From Mesorhizobium amorphae (GTDB lineage Bacteria > Pseudomonadota > Alphaproteobacteria > Rhizobiales > Rhizobiaceae): a DNA stretch of 64,000 bases. The stretch spans positions 1 to 64,000 of the forward strand of contig NZ_JHQS01000015.1 of NCBI RefSeq assembly GCF_014843845.1. Reading direction: 5' to 3'. A model generated the notes under the pieces. That model worked only from the letters and a program-made list of their open reading frames with translations, was not told where the DNA came from and did no database searches. A program made the position numbers and the translations under genes. Position 1 is the first letter of the stretch. Each line of letters begins with the position of its first letter. Positions 1 through 11,441 of this stretch are shown piece after piece.

Positions 1-215
1 TGCTGGCCTCCAATCCAGCCAGCATCTTGAATCACAGATCACCCTAAAACGGAATCCCTTCCGATTCAGTCAAATACTGAACCGCTCTAGTCTATTCCTG
101 AATTTTTTCAATTGGCGGGTGGCGGGAAGCCAATCGCTGTGAAGTGCCGTCAAGAAACCACCGTCTGCGCACCATCCATGCGCAGACTTCAGATTACCTA
201 ACGACCGGAGCCGGC
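1..215. other. Left edge, no gene recognised
   Basis: I see no convincing coding region here; the open frames that run into it are out of frame with the DUF982 gene. The first 24 bases form an inverted repeat (TGCTGGC at 1-7 and GCCAGCA at 18-24). It could be the tail of a terminator belonging to a gene to the left, but the window edge prevents a decision. Confidence 0.4.
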
Positions 216-518
216 CTACCGCCTCAACGCGTAGACGTTTTCCATGCTTTCGCCGCCGATCGGCAGTGCCATGTCGTCGTCCAGCAGACGGGTGATGCGG
301 GCAAATCCGGTGAAAGCCTTCCGCGCCTCCTCGGCCGACATATTGCCGGACAGTGCCGCGGCGCAGCAATTCAGGGCACACTGATAAACCGGTCCACGCC
401 GTCCTGTCGGCCACTTACGCAAGAACACCATGGCTTCGGCAACGCTATCGACTTCCTGCACTGGGTATCCCTGCCCGGGCGCAATGCGCACAGGCGTGAA
501 GAAATGCAAGCGATCCAT
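216..518 (-). CDS. DUF982 family protein
   Basis: This is a 100-residue protein with the usual DUF982 layout: an N-terminal PV-x-V-like strand, a 'V-x-S-V-x-EA' helix start, the 'KWPTGRRGPVYQCAL' core and a C-terminal 'SAEEARKAF' helix. DUF982 proteins are small, often multi-copy proteins of Rhizobiales with no established function. The start is well supported by a strong GGGAGG ribosome-binding site about six bases before the ATG. It stands apart from the pyrG-DUF1697 pair. The assignment to the family rests on motif recognition; the role is unknown. Confidence 0.8.
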   Translation of the reverse strand: MDRLHFFTPVRIAPGQGYPVQEVDSVAEAMVFLRKWPTGRRGPVYQCALNCCAAALSGNMSAEEARKAFTGFARITRLLDDDMALPIGGESMENVYALRR

Positions 519-644
519 ATTTAACCTCCCGGCCGATCGCCTCCGCTCGATCGAACCCCATTAAACTCCTGGATGGGCATTTGGTTCCAGAAAAAAGTGG
601 GCTGCGCATAAAAAACTCGCGCAAGAAACGGGCAAGGGAGAAGG

Positions 645-1190
645 TCAGGGTTGTCCACCAACCATCTCGGCCAGTCTGCGCACCGTGTTCCAGTTGCGCG
701 AGGTGCCGATACCCAAGCGCTTGTGGCTGGTCGCCGCAATTAGCCGCGACCTTGGTGTCGCGCGCGAAAAGACGATCCAGATGTCGCCCCTGACCGCCTG
801 CATTTTTTCGTCGTCGCCGACATAGGCCTGCAGCGTTGCGGCAGCCTCCGCAGGAACAGGCTTGCGCATCACGCGCACCGCCACCTGGTCCGCTGTGGCG
901 GCCGATTCTATCGGAAACGGATTGCCGGCGGCAAGCGCCAGCCAGTCATCCGCGCGGCGCACGATGATGTCGACATGGCGGCCGAAGGTCTTTTCGAACG
1001 CGGTCTCCAGCCGCTGCTCCAGCCCGGCAATGTCCGTTGCTTTCGTCTCGAACACCAGATTACCGGTCGCGACCAGCGTGCGCGGGTTCTTCAGGCCCAG
1101 GCCTTCCGCCATCGCCTTGAGATCGGCCATGACGACGCGCCGCCCCTCGCCCAGGATGATGCTGTAGAGCAGCGCGACGAAGGTCTGCAT
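645..1190 (-). CDS. DUF1697 domain-containing protein
   Basis: The 181-residue protein matches the DUF1697 pattern: an N-terminal 'FVALLYSI' strand in place of the family's 'ALLRGINVG', followed by 'M-x-DLKAMAEGLG' and 'RTLVATGNLVF'. The C-terminal 'RNWNTVRRLAEM' segment is also a family hallmark. The fold resembles a duplicated ferredoxin-like or RRM-like domain, and no biochemical role is established. It begins 18 bases after the pyrG stop on the same strand, so it is probably cotranscribed with pyrG. There is no strong ribosome-binding site, which suggests translational coupling. Confidence 0.75.
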   Translation of the reverse strand: MQTFVALLYSIILGEGRRVVMADLKAMAEGLGLKNPRTLVATGNLVFETKATDIAGLEQRLETAFEKTFGRHVDIIVRRADDWLALAAGNPFPIESAATADQVAVRVMRKPVPAEAAATLQAYVGDDEKMQAVRGDIWIVFSRATPRSRLIAATSHKRLGIGTSRNWNTVRRLAEMVGGQP

Positions 1191-1208
1191 GGCAGCCGCG
1201 CAGCCGGC

Positions 1209-2849
<1,641 letters not shown>

Positions 2850-2953
2850 TTAACGCGGCCGGATTGATTCCGCCAGAGAAAAAACCGCCGCGAAGGCTTT
2901 TTCCCAAGAAGGCGCGAAGCCCCGAGGGGCCAAATAGTGTTCCGATCAAAACA

Positions 2954-2978
2954 AAAGGGCCGGCTGAGCCGGCCCTTT
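2954..2978 (-). terminator. Rho-independent terminator after the L,D-transpeptidase gene
   Basis: A perfect 11-bp stem (AAAGGGCCGGC / GCCGGCCCTTT) with a three-base loop is followed, on the minus strand, by TTTTGTTTT. It lies between the transpeptidase stop and the pyrG start, so it separates the two transcripts. Confidence 0.8.
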
Positions 2979-3021
2979 CGGCATGATGGTTGAAGGCGCC
3001 AGATGATGACGACCTTGGCCG

Positions 3022-4137
3022 TTAGATAATAACGACCTTGGTGCCGACTCTGACCCGGCTGTAGAGGTCCATGACGTGCTCGTTGATCATGCGGAAGCAG
3101 CCATTGGAGGCGCTGGTTCCGATCGACTGCGGCGCGATGGTGCCGTGGATGCGCAGGTGCGTGTCCTTCTTGCCGTCATAGAGGTAGATGGCGCGCGCGC
3201 CGAGCGGGTTCTCGCCGCCGCCGGGCATGCCGTCCTTATACTGGCCATAGTGCTTGGGTTCACGCTTCTGCATGTCGAGCGTCGGGATCCAGCGCGGCCA
3301 TTCCTGCTTGTCGCCGACCGCTACCGTGCCCTTGAACTGCAGGCCTTCGCGGCCGACCGCAATCGCATAGCGGCGCGCTGTGAAAGCCGATTCGACGAGG
3401 TAGAGGCGGCGGGCGCTGGTGTCGATGACGATGGTGCCCGCATCGTAGCCGGTGAATTCCACTTCCTGCGGCACGAATTCCGGCTTCACCTTGAACTGCT
3501 TCTTGGCTTCCTTCTTGGCGAGCACCTGGTCGAGCGCCCGCGTCTCCGGCAGCAGCGACATCGACGAGGACGAGGTGCCGCCGAACAGGCCGGCGAAGAG
3601 CCCGACGTTGCGCGGCTTCTGGCCGGGCGCTTCGCTGCGCAATTCGCCATTGTTGCCGGTCAGCGCCACGTTCATGGCCTCGGCCGGGAGCGTTTCGGCG
3701 GACTGGATCGGCTCGATCGGCTGAACCGGCTCGATGATCTTGAAGGTCTTCTTGCCCGGCTTGGCGTCCGCCACCTTGGTTTCCGCCGCCCTGCCCTTCC
3801 TGGCCATAAATGCCTGGCGTTCCGCGTCGGCCTTGGCCTTGGCCGCCTCGCGCATCGCCAGCTTCCTGGCTTCGAGCGCTTTGGTGCGAGCGGCTTCCTT
3901 GTCGGCCGCGATCTTGGCTTCGAGCTTGCTGATCTGTGCCAGATCGTCGGCGCTCGGATATTTCTTCTTCTTGAGAAGCTTCAATTGCGCCGTATCGCTT
4001 TTGGCGGCGGCGACATTGATGACATCGGTCTTTCCAACCGATTGCTGTGAAACCATTGCCGGCGTGCCGGCGACGGCGGCCGAACTCATAGCGAGTACGG
4101 CGCAAAACCCCAGGAGAATGAAGCTGCGAAGCTGCAT
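3022..4137 (-). CDS. L,D-transpeptidase (YkuD domain), exported
   Basis: This 371-residue protein has an N-terminal signal peptide (hydrophobic segment about residues 5-22, ending 'AVAG'). A long Lys/Ala/Glu-rich stretch (about 50-135) is probably coiled coil. A C-terminal YkuD domain follows, with catalytic motif His331-Gly-Thr and 'SNGCFR' containing Cys347. Such enzymes form 3-3 crosslinks in peptidoglycan or attach proteins to it, and rhizobial cell walls use them heavily. I chose the ATG at 4137 because it starts the signal peptide; an upstream in-frame ATG at 4296 would bury it behind a basic extension. A terminator follows the stop. Confidence 0.85.
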   Translation of the reverse strand: MQLRSFILLGFCAVLAMSSAAVAGTPAMVSQQSVGKTDVINVAAAKSDTAQLKLLKKKKYPSADDLAQISKLEAKIAADKEAARTKALEARKLAMREAAKAKADAERQAFMARKGRAAETKVADAKPGKKTFKIIEPVQPIEPIQSAETLPAEAMNVALTGNNGELRSEAPGQKPRNVGLFAGLFGGTSSSSMSLLPETRALDQVLAKKEAKKQFKVKPEFVPQEVEFTGYDAGTIVIDTSARRLYLVESAFTARRYAIAVGREGLQFKGTVAVGDKQEWPRWIPTLDMQKREPKHYGQYKDGMPGGGENPLGARAIYLYDGKKDTHLRIHGTIAPQSIGTSASNGCFRMINEHVMDLYSRVRVGTKVVII

Positions 4138-4396
4138 GGCGAAGATCCGATCGTTCAATGCTTGTTGCCCACGGCGTCGCCCGGCGCCCCCCAAGGACGC
4201 CGAAAGTGCCGCGCGCAATCTATAATCGATTAGCCAGGGACGCCTCAAGCGCGCCATGGAGCTACGCTCGGTTGAATCTTCGTGATCGTGCGGCATTTGC
4301 CGCGACTGTGTTCAAACGACAACAGATCGCGGCATCAAGAGGCCTGTTCCATGCCGATAGAATCGGGATGGGCTCTATCTTTTATCTTTTTGTTTT

Positions 4397-4427
4397 GAGC
4401 ATGATTCCACTTTTCGGGATCATGCTC
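4397..4427. repeat. Palindromic hairpin element (GAGCATGAT... type)
   Basis: A 12-bp stem with one G-U pair (GAGCATGATTCC / GGGATCATGCTC) encloses the loop ACTTTTC just after the secG stop. From memory, hairpins of this 'GAGCATGATCCCGAAAAGTGG' type recur between genes in rhizobial genomes. No T-run follows it on the minus strand, so it is not a classical intrinsic terminator for secG, although it may protect the 3' end of the transcript. Confidence 0.55.
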
Positions 4428-4433
4428 TGCCGA

Positions 4434-4928
4434 CTACTGGTTCGGAACCTGCGGGGTGACCGGCAAGGTGACGCCATTGGCTGCCGGTGGGTTGGCCGGA
4501 GTCGCGGGCGCCGGCGTCGCCGGAGCGGTCACGGGAGGAGTCGTCGCGGCATCGTTGCCGGAGGGCGGCGTTGGCGTGGTGCTGCCGGCGGGAGCCGTCG
4601 GCGCCGTGGTGCCTGCAGGCGGCGTGGTGCCCGGCAGCTGGTTGAGCACGCCCTTGCCTGCATTGTCGGAGGACGCCGGAGCGCGGTCGAGGATGTCGAT
4701 CGGCTTTTCGCCATAACGGGCGAGAATGGACAATGTCAGCGAAGTGACGAAGAAGGCGGCCGCCAGGATCGCCGTCGCCCGCGTCAGCGCATTGGCGGCG
4801 CCGCGCGCGGTCATGAAACCGGAACCGCCGCCGATGCCGAGACCGCCGCCTTCGGAGCGCTGCAGCAGCACCACGCCGACAAGCGCGAGCACGACCATAA
4901 GGTGGATGACGATCAGTACGGTTTCCAT
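4434..4928 (-). CDS. secG: Preprotein translocase subunit SecG
   Basis: SecG is the small accessory subunit of the SecYEG inner-membrane translocon. The 164-residue protein has two membrane helices (about 3-22 and 51-70) separated by the conserved 'LLQRSEGGGLGIGGG' loop. A Pro/Ala/Thr-rich tail runs from about 85 to the end, longer than in enterobacterial SecG but common in alphaproteobacteria. The gene follows tpiA on the same strand (168 bases apart). The secG-tpiA neighbourhood is widely conserved. Family recognition is firm; the function of the low-complexity tail is unknown. Confidence 0.93.
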   Translation of the reverse strand: METVLIVIHLMVVLALVGVVLLQRSEGGGLGIGGGSGFMTARGAANALTRATAILAAAFFVTSLTLSILARYGEKPIDILDRAPASSDNAGKGVLNQLPGTTPPAGTTAPTAPAGSTTPTPPSGNDAATTPPVTAPATPAPATPANPPAANGVTLPVTPQVPNQ

Positions 4929-5096
4929 AATTTATCCTGGCAAGGCCTTGCGCGGCCGCGAAGACGACCGGTGATTTGGAGGCGGCTCCTTACAATGCTT
5001 TAACGGCATTTCCAAGCCCGTGGCCGGAATATGGGAAGCATTGCAGTCTTTGCAACGATTTCGCCGGCGCGCCCAGGCCGGCAATGAGCCGCCTGG

Positions 5097-5864
5097 TTAC
5101 GCGATGTTCAAATAAGCCTCGGCGATGCCAAGAAAGTCCGCCGCCTTCAGGCTGGCGCCGCCGACCAGCGCGCCGTCGACATTGTCGATGCCGAGCAACT
5201 CAGCAGCGTTGGAGGGCTTGACCGAGCCGCCATAGAGAATACGCATCCGTGCCGCGGCATCACCGAGCAGTTCCACCAGCTTTGCACGGATATGGGCGTG
5301 GGCCTCGGCGACATCGGCGGCGGTCGGCGTCAGGCCGGTACCGATCGCCCAGACCGGCTCGTAGGCGATGATGGTGTTGGCGGCGGTAGCACTCGGCGGC
5401 ACCGAGCCGGCGACCTGGCGCGACAGGACTTCGAGTGTCGTGCCGGCCTCGCGTTCGGCGCTTGTCTCACCGATGCAGATGATCGCCACCAAGCCGGCGC
5501 GCCAGGCTGCGGAAGCCTTGGCTTGGACCAGGGCATCGTCTTCGGCGAGGTCGGCGCGGCATTCGGAATGACCGACGATGACATGGCTGGCGCCGGCGTC
5601 CTTCAACATCTCCGCCGAAATCCGCCCGGTATAGGCGCCGCTCTCTTTGGGGTGGCAATCCTCGCCGCCGACCCGCACCGGGGTGCGCGACAGGATTTCG
5701 GCGGCATGCGCAAGCAAGGTCGCGGGCACGCAGACAACCGCTTCCGTCTCGGTGTCGAGCCCGCTCATGAAGCCGTTGCCGATCGTCCTCAGCTCGTTCA
5801 GCGAGGCGCTGGTGCCGTTCATTTTCCAGTTACCGGCGACGAGCGGGCGGATTCCAGGCGTCAT
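5097..5864 (-). CDS. tpiA: Triosephosphate isomerase
   Basis: TpiA interconverts dihydroxyacetone phosphate and glyceraldehyde 3-phosphate in glycolysis and gluconeogenesis. The 255-residue chain carries Asn12 and Lys14 in 'GNWKMNG', the electrophile His99 in 'IVGHSE', the catalytic base Glu169 in '[11 protein letters not shown]', and the C-terminal phosphate-binding 'GGSVKPSN'. The ATG at 5864 has GGAGAAA eight bases upstream and gives the normal N terminus; an in-frame ATG at 5924 would add 20 non-family residues. It is divergent from the ppiD-like gene, so the 145-base gap should hold both promoters. Confidence 0.96.
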   Translation of the reverse strand: MTPGIRPLVAGNWKMNGTSASLNELRTIGNGFMSGLDTETEAVVCVPATLLAHAAEILSRTPVRVGGEDCHPKESGAYTGRISAEMLKDAGASHVIVGHSECRADLAEDDALVQAKASAAWRAGLVAIICIGETSAEREAGTTLEVLSRQVAGSVPPSATAANTIIAYEPVWAIGTGLTPTAADVAEAHAHIRAKLVELLGDAAARMRILYGGSVKPSNAAELLGIDNVDGALVGGASLKAADFLGIAEAYLNIA

Positions 5865-6009
5865 GGGCTTTGTTTCTCCGGGCGACATTGGGCTCCCGCC
5901 CTCACTACCAAAATCAGGCCACAAAGCAATCGACAGTGGACCGGAAGGGCGCTATTGCGCTTGTTTCAGACTCGGGCGCACGCGAAATGCGCATAAATCG
6001 GAAGTATGC

Positions 6010-7902
6010 ATGCTTGGTATCTTGAGAAACGCGGCGGGCACCTGGGTCGCGAAGGCGTTGCTGTCATTGCTGGTGCTCAGCTTTGCGGTCTGGGGTATTT
6101 CCGGGCGCTTGTCTGGTACCTTGGGTGGCCATCATTCGGTGATCACCGCCGGTGGCACGACCGTTTCGATCAACGAATATCGTCTCGCCTATGATCGTCA
6201 GGTCAGCGTCATGTCGCAGCAATTCGGTCAGCGCATCACGCACGAGCAAGCAAAGGCGCTCGGCATTGACAATCAGGTGCTGGCGCAGCTCGTTTCAGGC
6301 GCCGTCCTCGACGAGCAGGCCCGCAAGCTCGGGCTTGGCCTTTCCAAGGACCGGCTCGCCGAACTCACGCGCGAAGACCCGGCCTTCAAGGGCCCGGGCG
6401 GCCAGTTCGACCGCAGGACGTTCGAGTATCTGCTGCGCGAGGTCGGCATGCGGCCCGAGGACTATCTGAAGAATCGTGCCCAGGTGGCGGTGCGCCAGCA
6501 GATCGTCGAGGCGGTTTCGGACGGCCTCAAGGCGCCGCAAACTTTCCTCAAGGCGGTGGCGCTCTATCGCGGCGAAGACCGCACGGTCGACTACCTGACC
6601 TTGCCTAAAAAGCTGGTCGAGCCGATCGAGGCACCGTCCGACAGCGTGCTCTCGACCTATTTCGATGCCAACAAGAAGGCCTATGCGGCGCCGGAATACC
6701 GCAAATTCTCCTATGTCAGGCTCGAGCCGCAAGACATTATGGATATCAGCGCCGTGACCGAGCAGCAGATCAGCGACGATTACAACAAGAACAAGTCGCG
6801 CTACACCACGCCTGAAATGCGCACCATCGAACAGCTTGTGTTCCAGTCGCCCGACGCGGCCAAGGCGGCGCTCGATTCGCTGAAGACGGGGGCGACCTTC
6901 GACAAGATCGTCACCGCCGAGGGCAAGACGCAGGCCGACACGCTGCTCGGCACGCTGGCCAAGGACAAAATCGCCGACAAGGCTGTGGCCGACGCGGCTT
7001 TTAAGCTTGCCGCCAATGAAGTCAGTCCGGTCGTCCAGGGCGCCTTCGGACCGGTGCTTTTGCGGGTCACCGATATCAAGCCGGAAGTGGTGAAGCCGCT
7101 TGCCGAAGTCTCCGAGCAGATCCGCAAGGACCTGGCGCTGGGCGAGGCAAGCCGCATCCTGCTGGACGTGCACGACAATTACGAGGATACGCGCGCCTCG
7201 GGCAGTTCGCTCGCCGATGCGGCCGCCAAGCTGAAGCTCAAAGTCGTCACCATCGATGCGATCGACCGCACCGGCCAGCGGCCTGACGACACGATCGTCA
7301 AGGATCTGCCGGAATCGGCCGAACTGATCAAGTCGGTGTTCGCCGCCGAGCCCGGCGCCGAGAATGAGGGTCTGACCACCGCCGACAACGGTTTCGTATT
7401 CTACGAGGTCGGATCGATCACGCCAGCGCGCGACCGCACGCTGGACGAGGTCCGCCAGAAGGTGGTGGCCGACTGGACGGCTGACGAGACGACGAAGCGG
7501 CTCACCGCCAAGGCCAACGAACTGGAGAAGCGGCTCAAGGCAGGCACCACGCTCGATGTCATCGCCGGCGAACTCAAGCTCGAGAAGCAGACCAAGCGCG
7601 GCGTCAAGCGCGAGGCGGACGACGTCGATTTCGGCAAGGAGGGTGCGGCGGCGATGTTCGGCGTCGGCGAAGGCGGAACCGGGCTGATCCCCTCGCCCAC
7701 CGGCGAAGGACAGATCCTGTTCAAGGTCGCCGAAGTGTTCGAACCGGCCGGCGCCGATGCCAGCTCGGTGCCGGACGATGCGCAGAAATCCTTCACCGCC
7801 GGCATGTCGGACGATCTGCTAGACCAGCTGGTGGCGCAGTTGCAGACGCAGTACGACGTCCGCATCGACCAGACCGCCGTTGCCCAGGCGCAGGCCAGAT
7901 GA
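6010..7902 (+). CDS. Membrane-anchored peptidyl-prolyl isomerase (PpiD/SurA-type)
   Basis: This 630-residue protein begins with a short cytoplasmic segment and one membrane helix (about residues 14-31), and the rest is periplasmic. A SurA/PpiD N-terminal chaperone domain follows ('[15 protein letters not shown]'), then a parvulin-like region beginning near '[14 protein letters not shown]' and a second foldase segment. PpiD-type proteins sit near SecYEG and help folding of outgoing proteins; the parvulin domain is often catalytically weak. The ATG at 6010 starts the anchor helix, whereas the open frame extends upstream without a plausible start. Its stop codon overlaps the trpD start as ATGA, a position conserved in rhizobia. 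Confidence 0.85.
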   Translation: MLGILRNAAGTWVAKALLSLLVLSFAVWGISGRLSGTLGGHHSVITAGGTTVSINEYRLAYDRQVSVMSQQFGQRITHEQAKALGIDNQVLAQLVSGAVLDEQARKLGLGLSKDRLAELTREDPAFKGPGGQFDRRTFEYLLREVGMRPEDYLKNRAQVAVRQQIVEAVSDGLKAPQTFLKAVALYRGEDRTVDYLTLPKKLVEPIEAPSDSVLSTYFDANKKAYAAPEYRKFSYVRLEPQDIMDISAVTEQQISDDYNKNKSRYTTPEMRTIEQLVFQSPDAAKAALDSLKTGATFDKIVTAEGKTQADTLLGTLAKDKIADKAVADAAFKLAANEVSPVVQGAFGPVLLRVTDIKPEVVKPLAEVSEQIRKDLALGEASRILLDVHDNYEDTRASGSSLADAAAKLKLKVVTIDAIDRTGQRPDDTIVKDLPESAELIKSVFAAEPGAENEGLTTADNGFVFYEVGSITPARDRTLDEVRQKVVADWTADETTKRLTAKANELEKRLKAGTTLDVIAGELKLEKQTKRGVKREADDVDFGKEGAAAMFGVGEGGTGLIPSPTGEGQILFKVAEVFEPAGADASSVPDDAQKSFTAGMSDDLLDQLVAQLQTQYDVRIDQTAVAQAQAR

Positions 7903-8909
7903 GCGCGCTGAAGACCCATATCGCCAAGGTCGCGGGCGGGACGCCGCTTTCCTTCGACGAGGCGCGCGAAGCCTTCGACATCATCATGTCGGGCGATGCG
8001 ACGCCCGGCCAGATCGGCGGCTTCCTGATGGCGTTGCGCGTGCGCGGCGAGGCGGTGAGCGAGATCTCCGGCGCCGTCGCCACCATGCGTGCCAAGATGC
8101 TGCGCGTCGATGCTCCGCAGGGCGCCATCGATATCGTCGGCACCGGCGGCGACAATTCGCACTCGGTCAACATCTCGACCGGATCGGCCTTCGTCATCGC
8201 CGGCAGCGGCGTTCCGGTCGCCAAGCACGGCAATCGCGGCCTGTCCTCGCTGACGGGTGCCGCCGATGTGCTGATTGCGCTCGGCGTGAAGATCGACATC
8301 CCGCCGGAAACCATCGGCCACTGCATCCATGAGACCGGCGTCGGCTTCATGTTCGCGCCGGCGCATCATCCGGCGATGAAGCATGTCGGCCCGATCCGCG
8401 GCGAACTCGGCACCCGCACCATCTTCAACCTGCTCGGACCGCTGTCCAATCCGGCCGGCGTCCTCAGGCAGATGGTCGGGGTGTTCCTGCCGGAATGGAT
8501 CATGCCGGTCGCCGAGACGCTGAAGGCGCTGGGCACCGACCATGCCTGGGTCGTGCATGGCGACGGCTATGACGAGATCACCACCACCGGGGAGACGCAG
8601 GTGGCGGAACTCGTCGGCGGCGAGATCCGCAGCTTCACGCTGACCCCGGAAGCGGTCGGGCTGAAGCGCCACAGCAAGGACGAATTGCGCGGCGGCGATG
8701 CGGCCTACAACGCCAAGGCCATGCGCGACATGCTAGGCGGTGCCGCCGGCGCCTATCGCGACACGGTGCTGATGAATGCCGGCGCCGGACTGGTGGTGGC
8801 GGGCAAGGCGACGACGCTTGCCGACGGCATGGCGAGCGCGGCGCAAGCCATCGACAGCGGCCGGGCGCTCCAGGTGCTCGACAGGCTGGTCGCAATTTCG
8901 AACGAGTAG
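7899..8909 (+). CDS. trpD: Anthranilate phosphoribosyltransferase
   Basis: TrpD transfers phosphoribose from PRPP to anthranilate, the second step of tryptophan synthesis. The 336-residue protein shows the PRPP-binding '[14 protein letters not shown]' motif and 'KHGNRGLSS', as well as the 'LGPLSNPA' segment of the substrate site. It starts within the stop codon of the PpiD-like gene (ATGA overlap) and ends five bases before trpC. It is therefore part of one translationally coupled run, ppiD-trpD-trpC-moaC-moeA. There is no TrpG fusion here; anthranilate synthase must be encoded elsewhere. Confidence 0.97.
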   Translation: MSALKTHIAKVAGGTPLSFDEAREAFDIIMSGDATPGQIGGFLMALRVRGEAVSEISGAVATMRAKMLRVDAPQGAIDIVGTGGDNSHSVNISTGSAFVIAGSGVPVAKHGNRGLSSLTGAADVLIALGVKIDIPPETIGHCIHETGVGFMFAPAHHPAMKHVGPIRGELGTRTIFNLLGPLSNPAGVLRQMVGVFLPEWIMPVAETLKALGTDHAWVVHGDGYDEITTTGETQVAELVGGEIRSFTLTPEAVGLKRHSKDELRGGDAAYNAKAMRDMLGGAAGAYRDTVLMNAGAGLVVAGKATTLADGMASAAQAIDSGRALQVLDRLVAISNE

Positions 8910-8914
8910 AGCCC

Positions 8915-9727
8915 TTGTCCGACATCCTGCGCAAGATCGAAGCCTACAAGCGCGACGAGATCGCCGCGGCGAAGGCACGCATGCCGCTTGCCGAGATCAA
9001 GGCGAAAGCCGGGGATGCCGAGGCGCCGCGCGGTTTTCTCGCGGCGCTTGAAGCAAAGCGCAAAGCGGATGGCTTTGGGCTGATCGCCGAAATCAAGAAG
9101 GCGAGCCCGTCCAAGGGCCTGATCCGCGCCGATTTCGACCCACCAGCACTGGCCAAAGCCTATGCGAATGGCGGTGCTGCCTGCCTTTCCGTGCTGACCG
9201 ATGCTCCCTCTTTCCAGGGCGCACCCGAATTCCTCACCGCGGCGCGTGGCGCCGTCGCCTTGCCCGCGCTGCGCAAGGATTTCCTGTTCGATCCCTATCA
9301 GGTGTTCGAAGCGCGCGCCTGGGGCGCCGACGCCATATTGATCATCATGGCCAGTGTCGATGACGCGATGGCTAAAGAGCTCGAGGCCACGGCACTCGCG
9401 CTCGGTATGGAGGCGTTGGTCGAGGTGCATGACGAGGCCGAGATGGAGCGCGCGCTGAAATTGTCGTCGCGGCTGATCGGCATCAACAACCGCGACCTCA
9501 GGACGTTCGAGACCAGCCTGACTGTTTCGGAGCGGCTGGCGGCGATGGTGCCGGCAGACCGGCTGCTGGTCAGCGAGAGCGGTATCTTCACGCATGAGGA
9601 CTGCCGCAGGCTGGAGACAAGCGGCATCGGCACCTTCCTCGTCGGCGAGAGTCTGATGCGCCAGCAGGACGTGGCGGCTGCCACGTACCTGCTTCTGACT
9701 GGCAAGGCGCCGGCCGAGGCCATCTGA
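8915..9727 (+). CDS. trpC: Indole-3-glycerol phosphate synthase
   Basis: TrpC closes the indole ring, turning CdRP into indole-3-glycerol phosphate, and acts just after TrpD and TrpF. The 270-residue TIM-barrel protein contains '[12 protein letters not shown]' with the catalytic Lys, 'LRKDFL', 'EVHDEAEM', 'GINNRDL' and 'SESGIF'. The best start is a TTG at 8915, five bases after the trpD stop; no nearer ATG or GTG preserves the N-terminal '[14 protein letters not shown]' signature. The rare start plus coupling may lower its translation relative to TrpD. It is monofunctional, with no PRAI domain fused. Confidence 0.96.
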   Translation: MSDILRKIEAYKRDEIAAAKARMPLAEIKAKAGDAEAPRGFLAALEAKRKADGFGLIAEIKKASPSKGLIRADFDPPALAKAYANGGAACLSVLTDAPSFQGAPEFLTAARGAVALPALRKDFLFDPYQVFEARAWGADAILIIMASVDDAMAKELEATALALGMEALVEVHDEAEMERALKLSSRLIGINNRDLRTFETSLTVSERLAAMVPADRLLVSESGIFTHEDCRRLETSGIGTFLVGESLMRQQDVAAATYLLLTGKAPAEAI

Positions 9728-9729
9728 CG

Positions 9730-10227
9730 ATGGCAGCCGCCCTCACCCATCTCGGCGCCAAGGGCGAGGCCAACATGGTCGATGTCGGCGACAAGGCCGA
9801 GACGACCCGCACGGCAATTGCCGAAGGCTTTGTTTCGATGCTTCCCGAAACGCTGGCGATGATCCTGGTCGGGGATGCCAAGAAGGGTGACGTGCTGGGC
9901 ACGGCACGCATCGCCGGCATCATGGCGGCGAAGAAGACGCATGAATTGATTCCGCTCTGCCATCCGCTGCTGCTGACCAAAGTTTCCGTCGATATCGAGC
10001 CGGACCATTCGCTGCCGGGCCTGAAGGTCACGGCGCTCGCCCGCGTCACCGGCAAGACCGGCGTCGAGATGGAGGCGCTGACAGCGGCCTCGGTCGCGTG
10101 CCTGACCATCTACGACATGGCCAAGGCGGTCGACCGCGCCATGGTGATCTCCGGCATCAGACTGGTCGAAAAAACTGGTGGCAAATCCGGTGACTACAAA
10201 GCCGCCGGCCACAAGGCAGGCGCCTAG
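9730..10227 (+). CDS. moaC: Cyclic pyranopterin monophosphate synthase
   Basis: MoaC works with MoaA to convert GTP into cyclic pyranopterin monophosphate in molybdenum cofactor synthesis. The 165-residue protein has the conserved '[10 protein letters not shown]' start region, 'ELIPLCHPL' and 'GVEMEALTA' signatures and the C-terminal 'VEKTGGKSG' with the catalytic Lys. It begins two bases after the trpC stop. Its stop (TAG) is followed directly by the moeA ATG without a spacer. The trpC-moaC-moeA order is shared by many rhizobia and links tryptophan and cofactor genes by position only. Confidence 0.97.
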   Translation: MAAALTHLGAKGEANMVDVGDKAETTRTAIAEGFVSMLPETLAMILVGDAKKGDVLGTARIAGIMAAKKTHELIPLCHPLLLTKVSVDIEPDHSLPGLKVTALARVTGKTGVEMEALTAASVACLTIYDMAKAVDRAMVISGIRLVEKTGGKSGDYKAAGHKAGA

Positions 10228-11433
10228 ATGGCGCTGGTTCCGGTAGCCGAAGCGCTTGAGCGCCTGCTTGAAGGTGCTGCGCTGACGGGCAGCGAAAGCG
10301 TCGCGCTTATCGAAGCCGCCGGCCGGGTGCTCGCCGAACCCGTCGTGGCGCTGCGCACCCAGCCGCCGTTCAACGCCTCCGCCATGGATGGCTACGCCGT
10401 TCGGGCTGCCGATATCGCCTCAGTGCCGGCGCGGCTTTCGGTGATCGGCATGGCGCCGGCCGGGCGCGGCTTTGATGGCGCTGTCGGCCAGGCCCAGGCC
10501 GTGCGCATCTTCACCGGCGCGCCACTGCCCGAAGGCGCCGACACCATCGTCATCCAGGAGAATGTCCGGGATCTCGGTGGTGGCGCCATCGAGGTGACGG
10601 AATCGACAGCCGAAGGACGCAACATCCGCCGCGTCGGTCTCGATTTCACCAGAGGCGACGTGCTGCTCGAAAAGGGCCGCCTGCTCGATCCGGCGGCACT
10701 CTCGCTGGCGGCCTCTGCCAACCATCCAGAAGTGACCGTGGTCAAAAGGCCGCTTGTCGCCATCATCGCCACCGGCGACGAACTCCTGCCGCCGGGCAGC
10801 GCGCTCGGCCCAGACCAGATCATCTCGTCCAATGCCTATGGCGTCGCCGCCGCCGCGCAGTCTGTGGGGGCGCGCGCGCTCGACCTCGGCATTGCCGCAG
10901 ATCACAAGGAGGCAATTGCCGCGCTGGTGAAGCAGGCGGTCGAGCAAGGCGTCGATGTCATCGTCACGCTCGGCGGCGCCTCGGTCGGCGACCACGACCT
11001 GATCCATGACGTGCTGACCGGCGAAGGCATGACGCTCGACTTCTGGAAGATCGCCATGCGCCCTGGCAAGCCGCTGATGTTCGGTCGGCTGGGCGAAATA
11101 AGCTGCATCGGCCTGCCCGGCAATCCGGTGGCCAGCCTCGTCTGCTCGCAACTGTTCCTGAAGCCGTTGCTGGCGCGGCTCGGCGGCCGCGGTTTCCAGC
11201 AGGACATACGCGGGGCCCGCCTCGGGACCGCGATGCCGGCCAACGATCTCAGGCAGGACTATGTGCGCGCTGTGGTTGGGGAAGAGGCCGGCGCGCTGGT
11301 GGCGACGCCGTTCGGCATCCAGGATTCCTCGATGCTGAGAATGCTGGCCGACGCCAACGGGCTGATCGTGCGCGAGCCGTTCGCCCCTGCCGCAGCAGCA
11401 GGCGCCGCCTGCAGCGTGCTGATGCTGCGCTGA
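10228..11433 (+). CDS. moeA: Molybdopterin molybdotransferase
   Basis: MoeA inserts molybdate into adenylylated molybdopterin, finishing molybdenum cofactor. The 401-residue protein shows 'QPPFNASAMDGYAVR', 'IFTGAPLPEGADTIVIQE', 'ATGDEL', 'GGASVGDHD' and 'GLPGNPVA', which cover the MoeA N-terminal, MPT-binding and C-terminal regions in order. It abuts moaC exactly (TAG-ATG), so translation is probably coupled. The next gene downstream (kynB) is on the opposite strand and ends only eight bases away, leaving no room for a long terminator. Confidence 0.97.
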   Translation: MALVPVAEALERLLEGAALTGSESVALIEAAGRVLAEPVVALRTQPPFNASAMDGYAVRAADIASVPARLSVIGMAPAGRGFDGAVGQAQAVRIFTGAPLPEGADTIVIQENVRDLGGGAIEVTESTAEGRNIRRVGLDFTRGDVLLEKGRLLDPAALSLAASANHPEVTVVKRPLVAIIATGDELLPPGSALGPDQIISSNAYGVAAAAQSVGARALDLGIAADHKEAIAALVKQAVEQGVDVIVTLGGASVGDHDLIHDVLTGEGMTLDFWKIAMRPGKPLMFGRLGEISCIGLPGNPVASLVCSQLFLKPLLARLGGRGFQQDIRGARLGTAMPANDLRQDYVRAVVGEEAGALVATPFGIQDSSMLRMLADANGLIVREPFAPAAAAGAACSVLMLR

Positions 11434-11441
11434 ACCCGTTC

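Noticed and set aside
70..414. A 114-codon minus-strand frame overlapping the DUF982 gene
   Set aside because: The overlapping DUF982 frame has family motifs and a strong ribosome-binding site; this frame has neither.
4434..4700. GC-rich repetitive stretch as a DNA repeat element
   Set aside because: It encodes the Ala/Pro/Thr-rich tail of SecG in frame, so the repetition reflects protein low complexity.
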